DNA of 64,000 nucleotides, taken from the NCBI GenBank assembly GCA_004794655.1, contig SMMW01000001.1:15033501-15097500 (forward strand). Reading direction: 5' to 3'. This DNA comes from Marisa cornuarietis (taxonomy: Eukaryota; Mollusca; Gastropoda; Architaenioglossa; Ampullariidae). Of this stretch, positions 13,801 to 21,324 are shown piece by piece. The notes beneath the pieces were generated by a model. That model worked only from the letters and a program-made list of their open reading frames with translations. It had not been told where the DNA came from and made no database searches. Numbering within the stretch: the stretch's first letter is position 1; each line of letters begins with the position of its first letter. Position numbers and translations under genes: made by a program.

Positions 13801-16800
13801 AAGTTGTTCTCCTTTTGTTCAAATTGAAATGGTTGACCATGTCAAATCTGAAGAAGAAATAGATCACTTACTAAAATGGTACCAATGACCATATAATTCT
13901 TGGTGTCTCGCCAGAAAATCTTGCCATCTTGGAAATGCCTGGCATGCACCACACGTATCAAAAAGAAGGTCAGACATAGTAATTCCAGGATCATTGTTGC
14001 CTGCAATGGTGACAAGAAGCCAGTACTTCAAACACCGTTCTAATAATAGTTAGGAAAATTAACAATAAAGAATAATATTCCTTGACTGCATGGACAAAGT
14101 TTAAGTAAATTTTATTGCCTGAGGCGCTCTAAAGAAATTGCCAAAAAAAATGTATTTTTATTGCGTTTATGTTTACTCTCTATCCCAGAAATGTAACAAG
14201 TATGATTGAAGGTATTTCTAATTTTTGTTCTAACTGCAATAGTCAGCCTTAAACCAGTAAAATGTTCCCAACTGACCATGGGTTAAAGGGGAAGGGAAAT
14301 GATTAATCAGCTGGAACTTCTCTTTTCTACACAAATTTTCTTCAAATATTTTGCACTTTTATGCTGTTATACCAGAAAGTAGAGTCACTATCTCATGATA
14401 GGAAGAGAGAGAGAACTTGCTTTTAAATAATATGCATAAAAAATGATTAACATTATTAATTACTGAACGAAAGACCTAAAAATAACCCACAAACATAGAA
14501 CTTTAACTAGAAAATTATGGTAATAAAAAGTCTCATCATTTTAAACTGTTATCCCACCAACAAAGACATTACACACAATATCTCAAACACAGAGTAAGTA
14601 TTTCTCACCCAGTATGGCATTTCAGCTTCAGGAATTGCAGGTTTCTCAAACAAAGCGAGGAACAGATCAAATACAATAAAGAAGTATAGAAGGTACCGCA
14701 TGTAGAACTTGTGATAGAGGACGTATGACCTAATGGACATGAAAGAAACCTTCTTATTAGCAGTAAATAAATTAAATATGTAATAGTTTAGTTGCTACCA
14801 TTTGTGTGATACCTAGCCTGATGTTGCAATCTAGCCATGATCAATACAATATAGCTTAGCTCATCTGGTGTGAATTTAAGTATTCAAAATGGGTTGTATG
14901 TTATGCAAATTTTATCAAAAAGTAAAGAAACTTACTTGATGTACTTCTCCTCGGTGCGGAAGGTGAGGTTTCGGCCTGACTTTGCATCCAGCACCAACGT
15001 TGAAGCCAGCAAAAGAGACTTTAAACATACATCAAGGAGTTATTTTAATGTCAATAAATGTAGAATCCATAAATCTAAAGATCGTGTACCATGAAAAAAA
15101 TGAAAATGAAGCTGGTATTGGTCCCAAAAACTTTTATTCAGGATGTTTTAATGTAATCTAATTCCTGTCTCTCATTCCAACTTTCATCTCTGTAATTTGC
15201 TCTCTCTCTCTGTATATAAATACATAAAATGTATTTATTATATATATATATACATATGAGGGATTAAATATTGTTGATATTTAGTGAAGCTACCCATATC
15301 AAGACTATATATACAGACTGATATATGAAATACTTGCACTGCAGGATATGAGTGGAAACGCAACTGGGCGACTATCATAAACATTATCAACTTGGTGACA
15401 GACATAAGCAGTATAAAAGAATGGTTTTAGTATTGTCTGGCTCCGTCAAGGCGTATGGGATGATAGTATGTTTGTATCCAAATTCAAAAACTAAGACATT
15501 TAGAAATGTAAAACAGCTAACGATATCACTGCTCCGAATTGCACATCAAATTGGTGTCAAGGTGCACTGTTTAAACCAGGGGTGGGCAATTGTTTTGGCT
15601 CGGGGGCCACATTGTGTCGGCGAAAGCTAGCGGAGGGCCACACCTTTTTAAAACTGCCCAGTTCATTAAATATTGGCATTTCTTTTCCATTATAGAAACA
15701 TTAAATAATAATAAACAATAAAGACAATTGATATCAATTTATTAATCTTATTCTTTAATCAGTTTAATGGGACAAATGCAGCCTGTCACAATTTTTCACA
15801 ATCCTTTTAAAGTCTGGATTGAGGTTGCTGGTAGATATCCTCAGCACTGCCTCCAAGTTTGTGTCAGTCAGTGCGCCTCTGTATTTGTTCTTGTTAATTT
15901 TCATACACGAAAAGCTTTGCTCGCATATGTACGTGGACCCAAACAGTGAAAACATCTTCATTACAAATGTCCTCAGGTGAGGAAATTTGTCAGCAGACAA
16001 AGATTTGTAGAAATCCACTAGTTTCGTGGAACTGAACGCTTCCTTCATTGCGTGATTTGACTGCAAGTCGATCAGCTTCAACTGCAGCTCATCAGGTGCT
16101 GCACCCGGATCAGCAGTGAATGGATAAGTGTTCCTAAAATCTTGAAATCGTCTTTCCATTTCTTCCTCCAAGTTCTTCAAATAGCCCTTAACTTTGGTTG
16201 CTATATTCCCAGGCACTTTCTGTTTTTCTAGCAAAGGGAAATGGTGAAACTTGCCTTCACCTGCTTGCTGAGCAAAGAGTCTCAGTTTTAACTTAAAAGC
16301 CTTTACATGTGTCCACATTTCATGAGCAAACAAACCTTTTCCCTGAAACGTCACATTCAGGTCATTTAATTTCTCGAACATATCAACAGCAAACATAAAG
16401 TCGAACATCCACTCTTCAAACCCCATTTTGGTTTTGAATTCACAAGAAATTTCCTTCATGTCCAGGAAAACAATGATTTCCTCCCTCAATGCCCAGACTC
16501 ATTTTAGCACTTTGCCCAGACTCAACCACCTAACATTGTTGTGGTAAAGAACGTCTTCATATTCTGCCACCAAATCCTCCAGCAGAGACTTAAACTGCCG
16601 GTGGTTGAGCGCTTAAAAGTGGAATCATAATTTGCGGTGGCACGAAACAAACTGAGTTTCGGTTGAAAACTGTCAAATTTTGTGAATATTAAAAAAATCT
16701 TATATATTTTGGAGGGCCGTATGAAACGGCGAGGCGGGCCGGATCCGGCCCGCGGGCCGTATTTTGCCCACCCCTGGTTTAAACTGAGAACAAAAAACTT

Positions 16801-18270
16801 GGGTTTTAATGCCAGTAAGAGGTGATTTGCTCCTGATGCAACAATGCAAGAAAACTGATGTCACTGAAGATGAAGTTCACTTTCTATACACTCTTGAGGC
16901 ATTCAAAACAGTTTGTGAACAATGTATAGCTTCTTCCAAATATCCAACACAAAGAGATTAGAATGAAGATTATGTTACTCCTCTAACCAAATACATAGCT
17001 GAAGCAAAATATACAATAAGAGTAAACAAAAAGTCAGCAGACATGTTGAAAAGCAAGATATAGTATGTTATTTTTAGGGTGTTGTAAATGTGAGACTATG
17101 TAAAGCCAGGAATATTAAACATAGTTCTATATGTGCTAATATGTCTGCATTCTTGTGAAATGAATTAAAAGCTATGTCCCCCTCCTTCAGTGTGAGTATA
17201 AACTCATAATGATCATGCAGAAATCTTTGGCATCTGATGGTCACAGTTATATTCTTGGATGCAAACATAATGAAAATGCCCCTTTTTGGTTTTATATTCT
17301 GCTTTACTTTGTCAATACTATGCTTGAATCTCCACCCACCACCCCCAGGTAATGATCTGGTCGAAGACATTAAAAGTGTCAAGTATCAGTTAAATGCTTT
17401 GTGTGTGTGTGTGTGTGCGTGCAGGCATGTGTGTTGGTGCTTTTGCCCATATACATGTTTGTGTTAGGAACAGCAGTAAACAGATGAGAATGATGAGAAT
17501 GCAAGGAAAAAATGTACAGAAAAGAGGGACAGAATATGAGTATGGATTTATGAAACACAGCTGAGTCAATGGATGATATCTTCAAAGATCACGAAAAAGA
17601 TAGTACTGAGCAATGCTGCTGCTGCTATAATTTTAATGCTGTCTATTGTAACTTGAGTTAAAGATTAAAATAGAACATTGGTTTCCAAATATTGAAAAAA
17701 ACACACTTTGGAATAGTTTGGAATCAATTAATCTTATTCATGATTTTTTTTTATAGATTGTTCTGACGTTTTGTATATTTGTATAAACTCATTGAGAAAA
17801 AAGTGTATGTGTATGTATGTGAGTGCATGTGTGTAGGGGAGTGTGTGTGGGTGTGTGTACCTCTTTCACATGCACACATACCGTTACATTATACAAAAAA
17901 GGGGGAGGAAATCCTTTGATTAAAGCGCCTTAATTATCTGCCCTATTGCTCGATGTCTTATAGGTGCATGGGTGTGACATACCTTTTCATCCAGAAGAGG
18001 CGTACTGTCGTGTGTGACATGTGTTTGAACACTAGCATCCTGTCCAAAAACACTGTTGGAAGACTGTCGCAAGAATGTGGACGGCGGAAGATAGCTCTGG
18101 GACAAAGCGTTTCCTTCTTTTGTAAAGGTCATCACTTCATCCCTGGTCCCGGTATCCTCCGCACGACGAGCACGTACTGTCTCTGAACTTCCCCCGACTG
18201 TCGTGCTCTCGTCTGTCGAGGTACTGTCGAGGACGGCATCCTCAAGTCTGATAGCAACTGAAGCCGCCAT
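4658..18270 (-). CDS. TPCN: Two-pore channel (TPC family, TPC3-like), complete 19-exon gene
   Basis: This encodes a two-pore cation channel, a family of endolysosomal (in TPC3 also plasma-membrane) Na+/Ca2+ channels that work as dimers. The nineteen exons described below have GT..AG borders and matching phases and total 2646 nt, or 881 residues; family members are usually about 700-900. Repeat I (about 130-365): S1 YLLYFFIVFDLFLALF, S4 region RWSRPLRPLF, filter TTANNPDVMMP at 315-325, S6 ending YNNYKKNLR. Repeat II (about 481-740): S4 with R572, R575 and K578, filter VVNQW at 678-682, sequons N632-E-T and N650-S-T in the pore loop, S6 ending NIFTAFILEAFILEYS. The ATG at 18268-18270 (context attaATGG) was chosen because nothing upstream in frame starts with ATG. 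An acidic dileucine signal (DSTPLL, 88-93) fits endolysosomal sorting. The filter and the C-terminal block KKVEVLLQQMF resemble TPC3 most, but TPC1 versus TPC3 needs a tree. Confidence 0.93.
5037..5206 (-). CDS. TPCN: TPC exon 18 (C-terminal tail, acidic)
   Basis: Residues 759-816. Lys-rich start (QQNPLKKTKNDK), then a run of Glu, Asp and Ser (ETEEENSDSDNES), ending EKGLRFHLRRR. Phosphorylation is possible, but nothing in the sequence proves it. Confidence 0.85.
6058..6174 (-). CDS. TPCN: TPC exon 17 (repeat II S6 end)
   Basis: Residues 720-759: NIFTAFILEAFILEYSLHDA, then an amphipathic stretch ending KQLGLGLGM. Confidence 0.93.
6231..6310 (-). repeat. SINE/LINE 3'-end fragment in a TPC intron
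   Basis: An AATAATAATAACGAGG start followed by GATATAGC and CATAGCGCTTTACATAA. This is the reverse complement of a retroposon tail that ends in (ATT)n. Similar tails lie at 11282-11370 and 36870-36945. Confidence 0.5.
6696..6791 (-). CDS. TPCN: TPC exon 16 (repeat II S6, first part)
   Basis: Residues 688-720: SLLSSGFVQVTSKAARLYFF, then SFHVCCVVIVL. The acceptor TTCACCAG at 6792-6793 gives the matching phase. A second AG 15 nt downstream (before GATTTGTG) would need a different donor. Confidence 0.86.
7432..7670 (-). CDS. TPCN: TPC exon 15 (repeat II S5 end, pore loop, filter II)
   Basis: Residues 609-688: VFYYFFAIIGMELFQG, a long lumenal loop with four Cys/Asn-rich segments and two N-glycosylation sequons (N632, N650), then NNFNNILRSFVLLFELTVV and NQWNDILS. 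The donor chosen is CCAA|GTGCAAG, whose phase matches the exon 16 acceptor. The frame stays open another 30 codons past this donor to a TAA at 7344-7346 (see findings), so the 3' border is the weakest in the gene. Confidence 0.88.
7823..7892 (-). CDS. TPCN: TPC exon 14 (repeat II S4-S5)
   Basis: Residues 585-608: FKVVILTIINIGPSIITYGG, then VIF. The SIITYGGV block is typical of TPC repeat II S5. Confidence 0.92.
8384..8465 (-). CDS. TPCN: TPC exon 13 (repeat II S4 voltage sensor)
   Basis: Residues 558-585: STLDILLVLRVLRLFKLF. Basic residues R572, R575 and K578 are spaced every third position, as in a working S4. Confidence 0.92.
8742..8758. repeat. (TA)n microsatellite
   Basis: A short TA run in a TPC intron. 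Confidence 0.85.
8799..8863 (-). CDS. TPCN: TPC exon 12 (repeat II S3)
   Basis: Residues 536-558: FDFFVIGAALIVMIIERAVG. Short 65-nt exon; both phases fit. Confidence 0.9.
9117..9281 (-). CDS. TPCN: TPC exon 11 (repeat II S1-S2)
   Basis: Residues 481-536: S1 AFDLLIFINAFIIAFDV; S2 WFFLVAFMVEILLKLYVFG; then PEQFFLRLWNV. Confidence 0.93.
9682..9826 (-). CDS. TPCN: TPC exon 10 (end of the inter-repeat linker)
   Basis: Residues 433-481: YKEDFMNLTDLLNVKLTEV, then a basic stretch (LVKRIVRHR) before repeat II S1. Confidence 0.88.
10384..10405. repeat. Poly(A) tract
   Basis: A run of about 22 A residues in a TPC intron. No retroposon body was recognised beside it. Confidence 0.85.
10478..10679 (-). 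CDS. TPCN: TPC exon 9 (cytosolic inter-repeat linker)
   Basis: Residues 366-433: NEVRTAVYSKRQKLSRAFEI at the start, a QQLMQVVKPSKS segment in the middle, ending DTNGDDC-I. It corresponds to the helical linker with EF-hand-like folds in TPCs; I see no full calcium-binding loop. Confidence 0.88.
11101..11227 (-). CDS. TPCN: TPC exon 8 (repeat I S6)
   Basis: Residues 323-365: MPAYDNSPWFAVLFII, then S6, ending IYNNYKKNLR, a strongly conserved TPC1/TPC3-type S6 end. Confidence 0.95.
11282..11370 (-). repeat. SINE/LINE 3'-end fragment in TPC intron 7
   Basis: An AT-rich TATTATATTA run, then TTTTATAGCGCCATATCCC, AGCAGGCTCATGGCACTTTAC. Same tail family as 36870-36945. Confidence 0.55.
11445..11621. 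mobile_element. hAT-like MITE with 8-bp target-site duplication
   Basis: A 177-bp element in TPC intron 7. The left end CAGCGTTTCTCAACC and right end GGTTGAGAACCGCGG are inverted copies with 13 of 15 bases matching. Both sides carry the same 8 bases GGATAAAG (11437-11444 and 11622-11629), as expected for hAT insertion. The interior is rich in C and G runs and has no reading frame, so the element is non-autonomous. Confidence 0.87.
12302..12406 (-). CDS. TPCN: TPC exon 7 (repeat I pore and filter)
   Basis: Residues 288-323. Pore helix DALWDLYMLV followed by the selectivity filter TTANNPDVM (315-323). The TANNPDVM form is shared with TPC2 (TPC1 has TANFPDVM). The last codon is split AT|G with exon 8. 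Confidence 0.95.
12485..12615 (+). mobile_element. LINE 3'-tail fragment in TPC intron 6
   Basis: Ends GAATTGCCCTCTGGGTCAAA, then TAAAGTATTATCTTATCT. The LINE copy ending at 23905 has nearly the same tail (GAATTGCCTAGTGG, then TAAATAAAGTATTACC), so this is a 5'-truncated copy of that family. Confidence 0.65.
12949..13067 (-). CDS. TPCN: TPC exon 6 (repeat I S4-S5 linker and S5)
   Basis: Residues 249-288: IRRAFRNIRRTVPDIMNIL, then S5 VLFILTVFMFALLALKLF. Donor GTGAGT. Confidence 0.93.
13381..13503 (-). CDS. TPCN: TPC exon 5 (repeat I S3-S4)
   Basis: Residues 208-248: LTFIDIVCYIFWQK (S3), then RWSRPLRPLFIINFSDGKQ. The RPLRP motif at the S4 start is typical of TPC repeat I. Confidence 0.93.
13872..14000 (-). 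CDS. TPCN: TPC exon 4 (repeat I S2)
   Basis: Residues 165-207, ATMILELLCLTFFLIRVV onward. S2 followed by a charged loop (HARHFQDGKIFWRD) and the start of S3. 129 nt, phase 0 on both sides. Confidence 0.93.
14609..14729 (-). CDS. TPCN: TPC exon 3 (repeat I S1)
   Basis: Residues 124-164: SYVLYHKFYMRYLLYFFIVF leads into S1, ending EKPAIPEAEMPYW. Donor TGG|GTGAGA. The frame stays open past the donor, but homology (PYW joined to ATM...LELL) supports splicing here. Confidence 0.92.
14936..15018 (-). CDS. TPCN: TPC exon 2
   Basis: Residues 97-124 (SLLLASTLVLDAKSGRNLTF then RTEEKYIK). This is the amphipathic stretch before S1. Acceptor TTTAAAG is a poor match, but phase and donor (AA|GTAAGT) fit. 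Confidence 0.85.
15577..16776 (-). mobile_element. hAT transposon relic in TPC intron 1
   Basis: A 1200-bp element. The left end CAGGGGTGGGCAATTG and right end TTTTGCCCACCCCTG form a perfect 13-bp terminal inverted repeat. An exact 8-bp duplication, GTTTAAAC, lies on both sides (15569-15576 and 16777-16784). The interior carries the C-terminal half of a hAT transposase on the minus strand. The N-terminal part is missing, so this is an internally deleted copy. The sharp ends and duplication suggest fairly recent insertion. Confidence 0.93.
15764..16600 (-). pseudogene. hAT transposase C-terminal remnant (ZBED/GTF2IRD2-like type)
   Basis: An open frame of 241 codons runs from 16489 to 15764. 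It holds the hAT dimerisation region near its end (SLFGSTYICEQSFSCMK, then KYRGALTDTNLEAVLRI). In the same frame upstream, past one TGA near 16497-16502, another block reads LLEDLVAEYEDVLYHNNVRW, then LSLGKVLK. It lacks the zinc finger and the first part of the catalytic domain. The single stop and missing N-terminus make it inactive as it stands. Domesticated relatives exist in vertebrates, but nothing here shows host use. Confidence 0.85.
17400..17430. repeat. (TG)n microsatellite
   Basis: A TG run passing into TGCGTGCAGG in TPC intron 1. A looser TG-rich stretch follows at 17805-17860. Confidence 0.85.
17983..18270 (-). CDS. TPCN: TPC exon 1 (N-terminal cytosolic tail)
   Basis: Residues 1-96, starting MAASVAIRLED and ending TPLLDEK just before donor GTATGT. 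Ser/Thr-rich and presumably disordered. It carries the DSTPLL dileucine signal at 88-93. The length is exactly 96 codons (phase 0). Intron 1 (15019-17982) holds the hAT element. Confidence 0.88.
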
Positions 18271-19800
18271 TAATTGTACCGATGTTGCAGGGTCTCGCAC
18301 AATCAGTTCTTTGATCAGCGCCTCACAGTGACATTGGCCGTGGGTGATTCGCGATCAAGCATCATGTCAGGACCCTTGAAGATCGGTCAAAGTTCTCAGC
18401 TGATTGACAAACCGTGAAAAAAAATCCTTTGAGCTTCTCGGACATTCCTGCAGCAGTCAGGCAGCGAAAATACTACGCAGAACAGCCAACGGCCCAGCAC
18501 TTTGCACTTAAAAATCCCCATTATATATAGTTCCACGTATATATATATATTCAGTGCAGTTTACTAAACAAGCAACAAATATATAAACCAATAACAAACA
18601 AGCACACCATCAAACAAACAAACAACCCAACAAGAACGAATGAAAATCCAGCAAGCACGCAAACTAACCAACAATTAGGACGAGTAAGTCAACATGCAAA
18701 CATGTACGTACAACACCAACACAAACAAGCAAACAAATAAATAGAAGCCACAAACAATTCAGCGAAAGAATGGTGATACAATATGTCTAAAGGCCTAACG
18801 ACATGGGAAAAGGCAATTTATTTTAATTGCTATAGATAGCTGAGTCTTCTTGCATGAGTCCTCTTATTTTTTTATTATTTTGTATTGGGGATATATACTT
18901 GTCAATAATTTTCCGAGTGCACAGCTGCGCGTTCTTCAAACGAAGAGTTACTGCTTTATATTCAAACAAAACTTAAAACTTTCACCTACCTGGCGGTGCA
19001 CGTGATAGCTTACAATTGTAGTTACATATCCCACGGGCAGTGACAGTGAAAAGCTGATGCAGTAGATGGACTCAGTACGGCAACGTCTAGTGATGATAAC
19101 GACGTCAGGTATGAGCAACTGCTTTCACAAGTTCATCAAGTTTAGGGAGGGAAGGAGTCGCCTCCTGTCGTTTGTGCGCCAGGTTGCTGCCGGCCGCACG
19201 CACCCGCAAACACACGTACGTCCGCTGCACTCGACACACACGCAGACGGGAGGTGTCGTCGTACTGTGTTAACAGATGACCGTCGACTGTAGGGGGGCGT
19301 GTCTCGCTGAGCTCCCCGCCATTGTACGAGGTCCTAGTGACCTCGACCGAGTCTCCACACGCACGCACGCATACACACACAAGGGCTTCGTATCTTGGCC
19401 GCTATCATACTCTCGTCAGAGCCACTTTGCTCGCTGCTGGGCGCGAACATCGAACTTTTCAACTGTTCTTCTATAACAAGCTTGAAACTCTACACACACA
19501 CACACAAAAAAAACAAAAACAAAAAACAACAAAAATAAAAACACCAGTTAATAACGAGCAGCGCTGCAAGAGACACGTACTTGACCCCCTCCCCACCCCA
19601 CCCCCCAACTATGTTTTCCCACTTTCTCTGGCGTGCCACACCATGTATTACCGTATTTTCATGGTTTTAAGCTACAACCAAGAGTTTTCGCGTGTTGGAT
19701 TCGAGCCAGTCAGTCGAAAGCCTTATTCCGAGTTAATGAGAGTCAAACATATGATGAAATAAGGATAGAGATGACGACACCGTTGCTGTCCCAAAAACGT
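18271..19800. other. 5' flank of the TPC gene
   Basis: No exon found. It should hold the TPC promoter, read leftward. The stretch at 18580-18740 is a low-complexity run rich in CAAA/AACA units. The part at 19130-19480 is GC-rich with scattered CpG and could be promoter-like. No TATA box in a convincing position was seen. Confidence 0.35.
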
Positions 19801-19824
19801 GCATTTAGGCAAAGAGAAAGTGTG

Positions 19825-20045
19825 TACATGACTGAAACAAAAATGACTGAAACACATATGACAGAAAGACATATGACCGAAAACACGTTAACGCGACTGA
19901 AACACGCATACACGACTGAAAACAGGCATTGTGGCAGGAGACATTCACGACTGAAAACACGGATAAACGACTGGAAGACATACGGCCGAAAGTCGCATAC
20001 ACGACTGCAAACACACGTTCTGGCAAAAGACATTCACGAATAAAA
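19825..20045. repeat. Degenerate minisatellite, unit about 15 bp, higher-order 89 bp
   Basis: Many variants of ACGACTGAAAACACG follow one another. A longer unit starting CGCATACACGACTG recurs at 19905 and 19994 (89 bp apart), with GGCA, then GACATTCACGA, inside both. Confidence 0.8.
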
Positions 20046-20122
20046 CACTGCAACAAACAAACAAACAATATGTACACGACTGACACAAATGAGAATAAAA
20101 CTCGTTAAGATTTAATTAAAAT

Positions 20123-20148
20123 CACACACACACACACACACACACACC
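20123..20148. repeat. (CA)n microsatellite
   Basis: An uninterrupted CA run of about 12 units. Confidence 0.9.
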
Positions 20149-20394
20149 GCCTGAAAACAAGTTCAAGCTTCTCGAACGTTAATGGCGGCGACTTTCCGTT
20201 GAAACCTTGATTAGTGTGATTGATATGCAGATAGCATAAGCATAGCAACAGATCAGTGTCTTCTGCGTGAGGTAGACTGGTTGGTTTTAAGGTTGTTTGT
20301 TGTATCGTGAGTTTAGCTGAACACCATCATCATCTGTATTTAATATGCTCACTGTGTGGAGACCAATTGCCTATCACATGTGTTTCTCATACAA

Positions 20395-20645
20395 ATAATA
20401 ATAATAATAAAGGTGTGCTTTTATACAGCGCATAAATACGCTCACGAAGGAGCATGCTATCAGTAGCAAGTAGGAGACATGGACATAATACGAAGGACGG
20501 AAGAAGAAACAAATATGCAGACAAATAATAAAAGACAAATATAGAAGACACGAAAATGAATCAAGGAACAAACAGATGGAAAGTGTCATAAATTTACAGA
20601 GGAAGACGAGCAGGCAGGCTAGTCAATTGACAATATACAGTTAGT
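20395..20645 (-). mobile_element. LINE 3'-UTR type repeat, copy 1
   Basis: Starts with (AAT)n, then AGCGCATAAATACGCTCACG, AAGGAGCATGCTATCAG, and ends near AGGAAGACGAGCAGGC, then CTAGTCAATTGAC. Parallel copies lie at 31475-31745 and 38625-38830. The 31-kb copy is joined to reverse transcriptase remnants, which shows this is the tail of a CR1-like LINE read on the minus strand. Confidence 0.75.
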
Positions 20646-21300
20646 GCATTTTCTCTCACTCTCACTGTGTCTGTATGTAGATAGATAACTGCAGGACAAA
20701 GAATATAAACATCTCTTCCACTTTGTTTTTTTCTGTCTGCTTTGCTATAAATTTCTAATCGTGCAGGTGCTAGATCAACAAGGTTGGCCTGCCATGTCGC
20801 CCCTCGTCAGTGCAGCCGGTATAAAGTGACTCAACACTAGCTACTTCAGTCTACTAACTGTAACCCGGATGTTAGTCAGTTCCACGGCGCCCATAGGTAC
20901 ACATCATTAATCAGAGGATCGCTACGCTCAGCAGGATTAAGTGCACCGACTGGTGACGACACAAAACAAGACAAAATCAAGTTAAGAAACGGTTTAACGG
21001 TCGACAGTTGAGTGAGGAGGAGAGAGAGAGGGAATGGGGAGGATACGTCATAGTAGTACTTCAACTGCGTCATTCGCGATGACGTCACTCAACGTTTGTC
21101 GCGTTTTGTTTTGAGGTATGAATGACGTTTTGAATGGAGATTCGGACAAATCTTGTTGAAAAATCTTGTTGACAAATCTCTATTAGCAAGGGTAATAGAA
21201 AAGCAAATATGCTTTTTTTTTACATCCATCCCTCGAACGCCATGCAAAAATGAAACCTTATTCCAAACATAACTAGAAAAGGGCACAACGAAACAAGAAG
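20646..21300. other. Unassigned intergenic stretch
   Basis: No gene or repeat recognised. A cAMP-response-type palindrome, TGACGTCA, occurs near 21079, but one 8-mer is not evidence of a promoter. Confidence 0.3.
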
Positions 21301-21324
21301 AAAGAGTATATTTACAAGAATTAC

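Larger units (their letters stand above)
15352..17060 (+). pseudogene. Possible decayed reading frame split by the hAT insertion
   Basis: Leaving out 15577-16784, the flanks keep one plus-strand frame. Left: an open run from 15352 ending LLRIAHQIGVKVHCLN. Right: MPVRGDLLLMQQCKKTDV, then TEDEVHFLYTLEAF, up to a TAG near 16960 and beyond it TPLTKYIAEAKYTIRV. A TGA follows the insertion point directly. The right half looks protein-like, but I recognise no family, and a chance frame cannot be excluded. Confidence 0.25.

Noticed and set aside
17920..18300. Longer TPC start (MRDPATSVQL) upstream of MAASVA
   Set aside because: The upstream codon is GTG, not ATG. The ATG at 18268-18270 has a good context.
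19322..19762. 146-codon plus-strand frame upstream of TPC
   Set aside because: Includes translated CA and A repeats (HTHTHT, KKQKQK) and has no domain.
19825..20045. CRISPR-like array
   Set aside because: Degenerate contiguous minisatellite without constant repeats and unique spacers.
21078..21086. CRE site (TGACGTCA) as promoter evidence
   Set aside because: A single 8-mer with no gene start nearby. The other TGACGTCA-like site, at 27300, lies in the MITE end.
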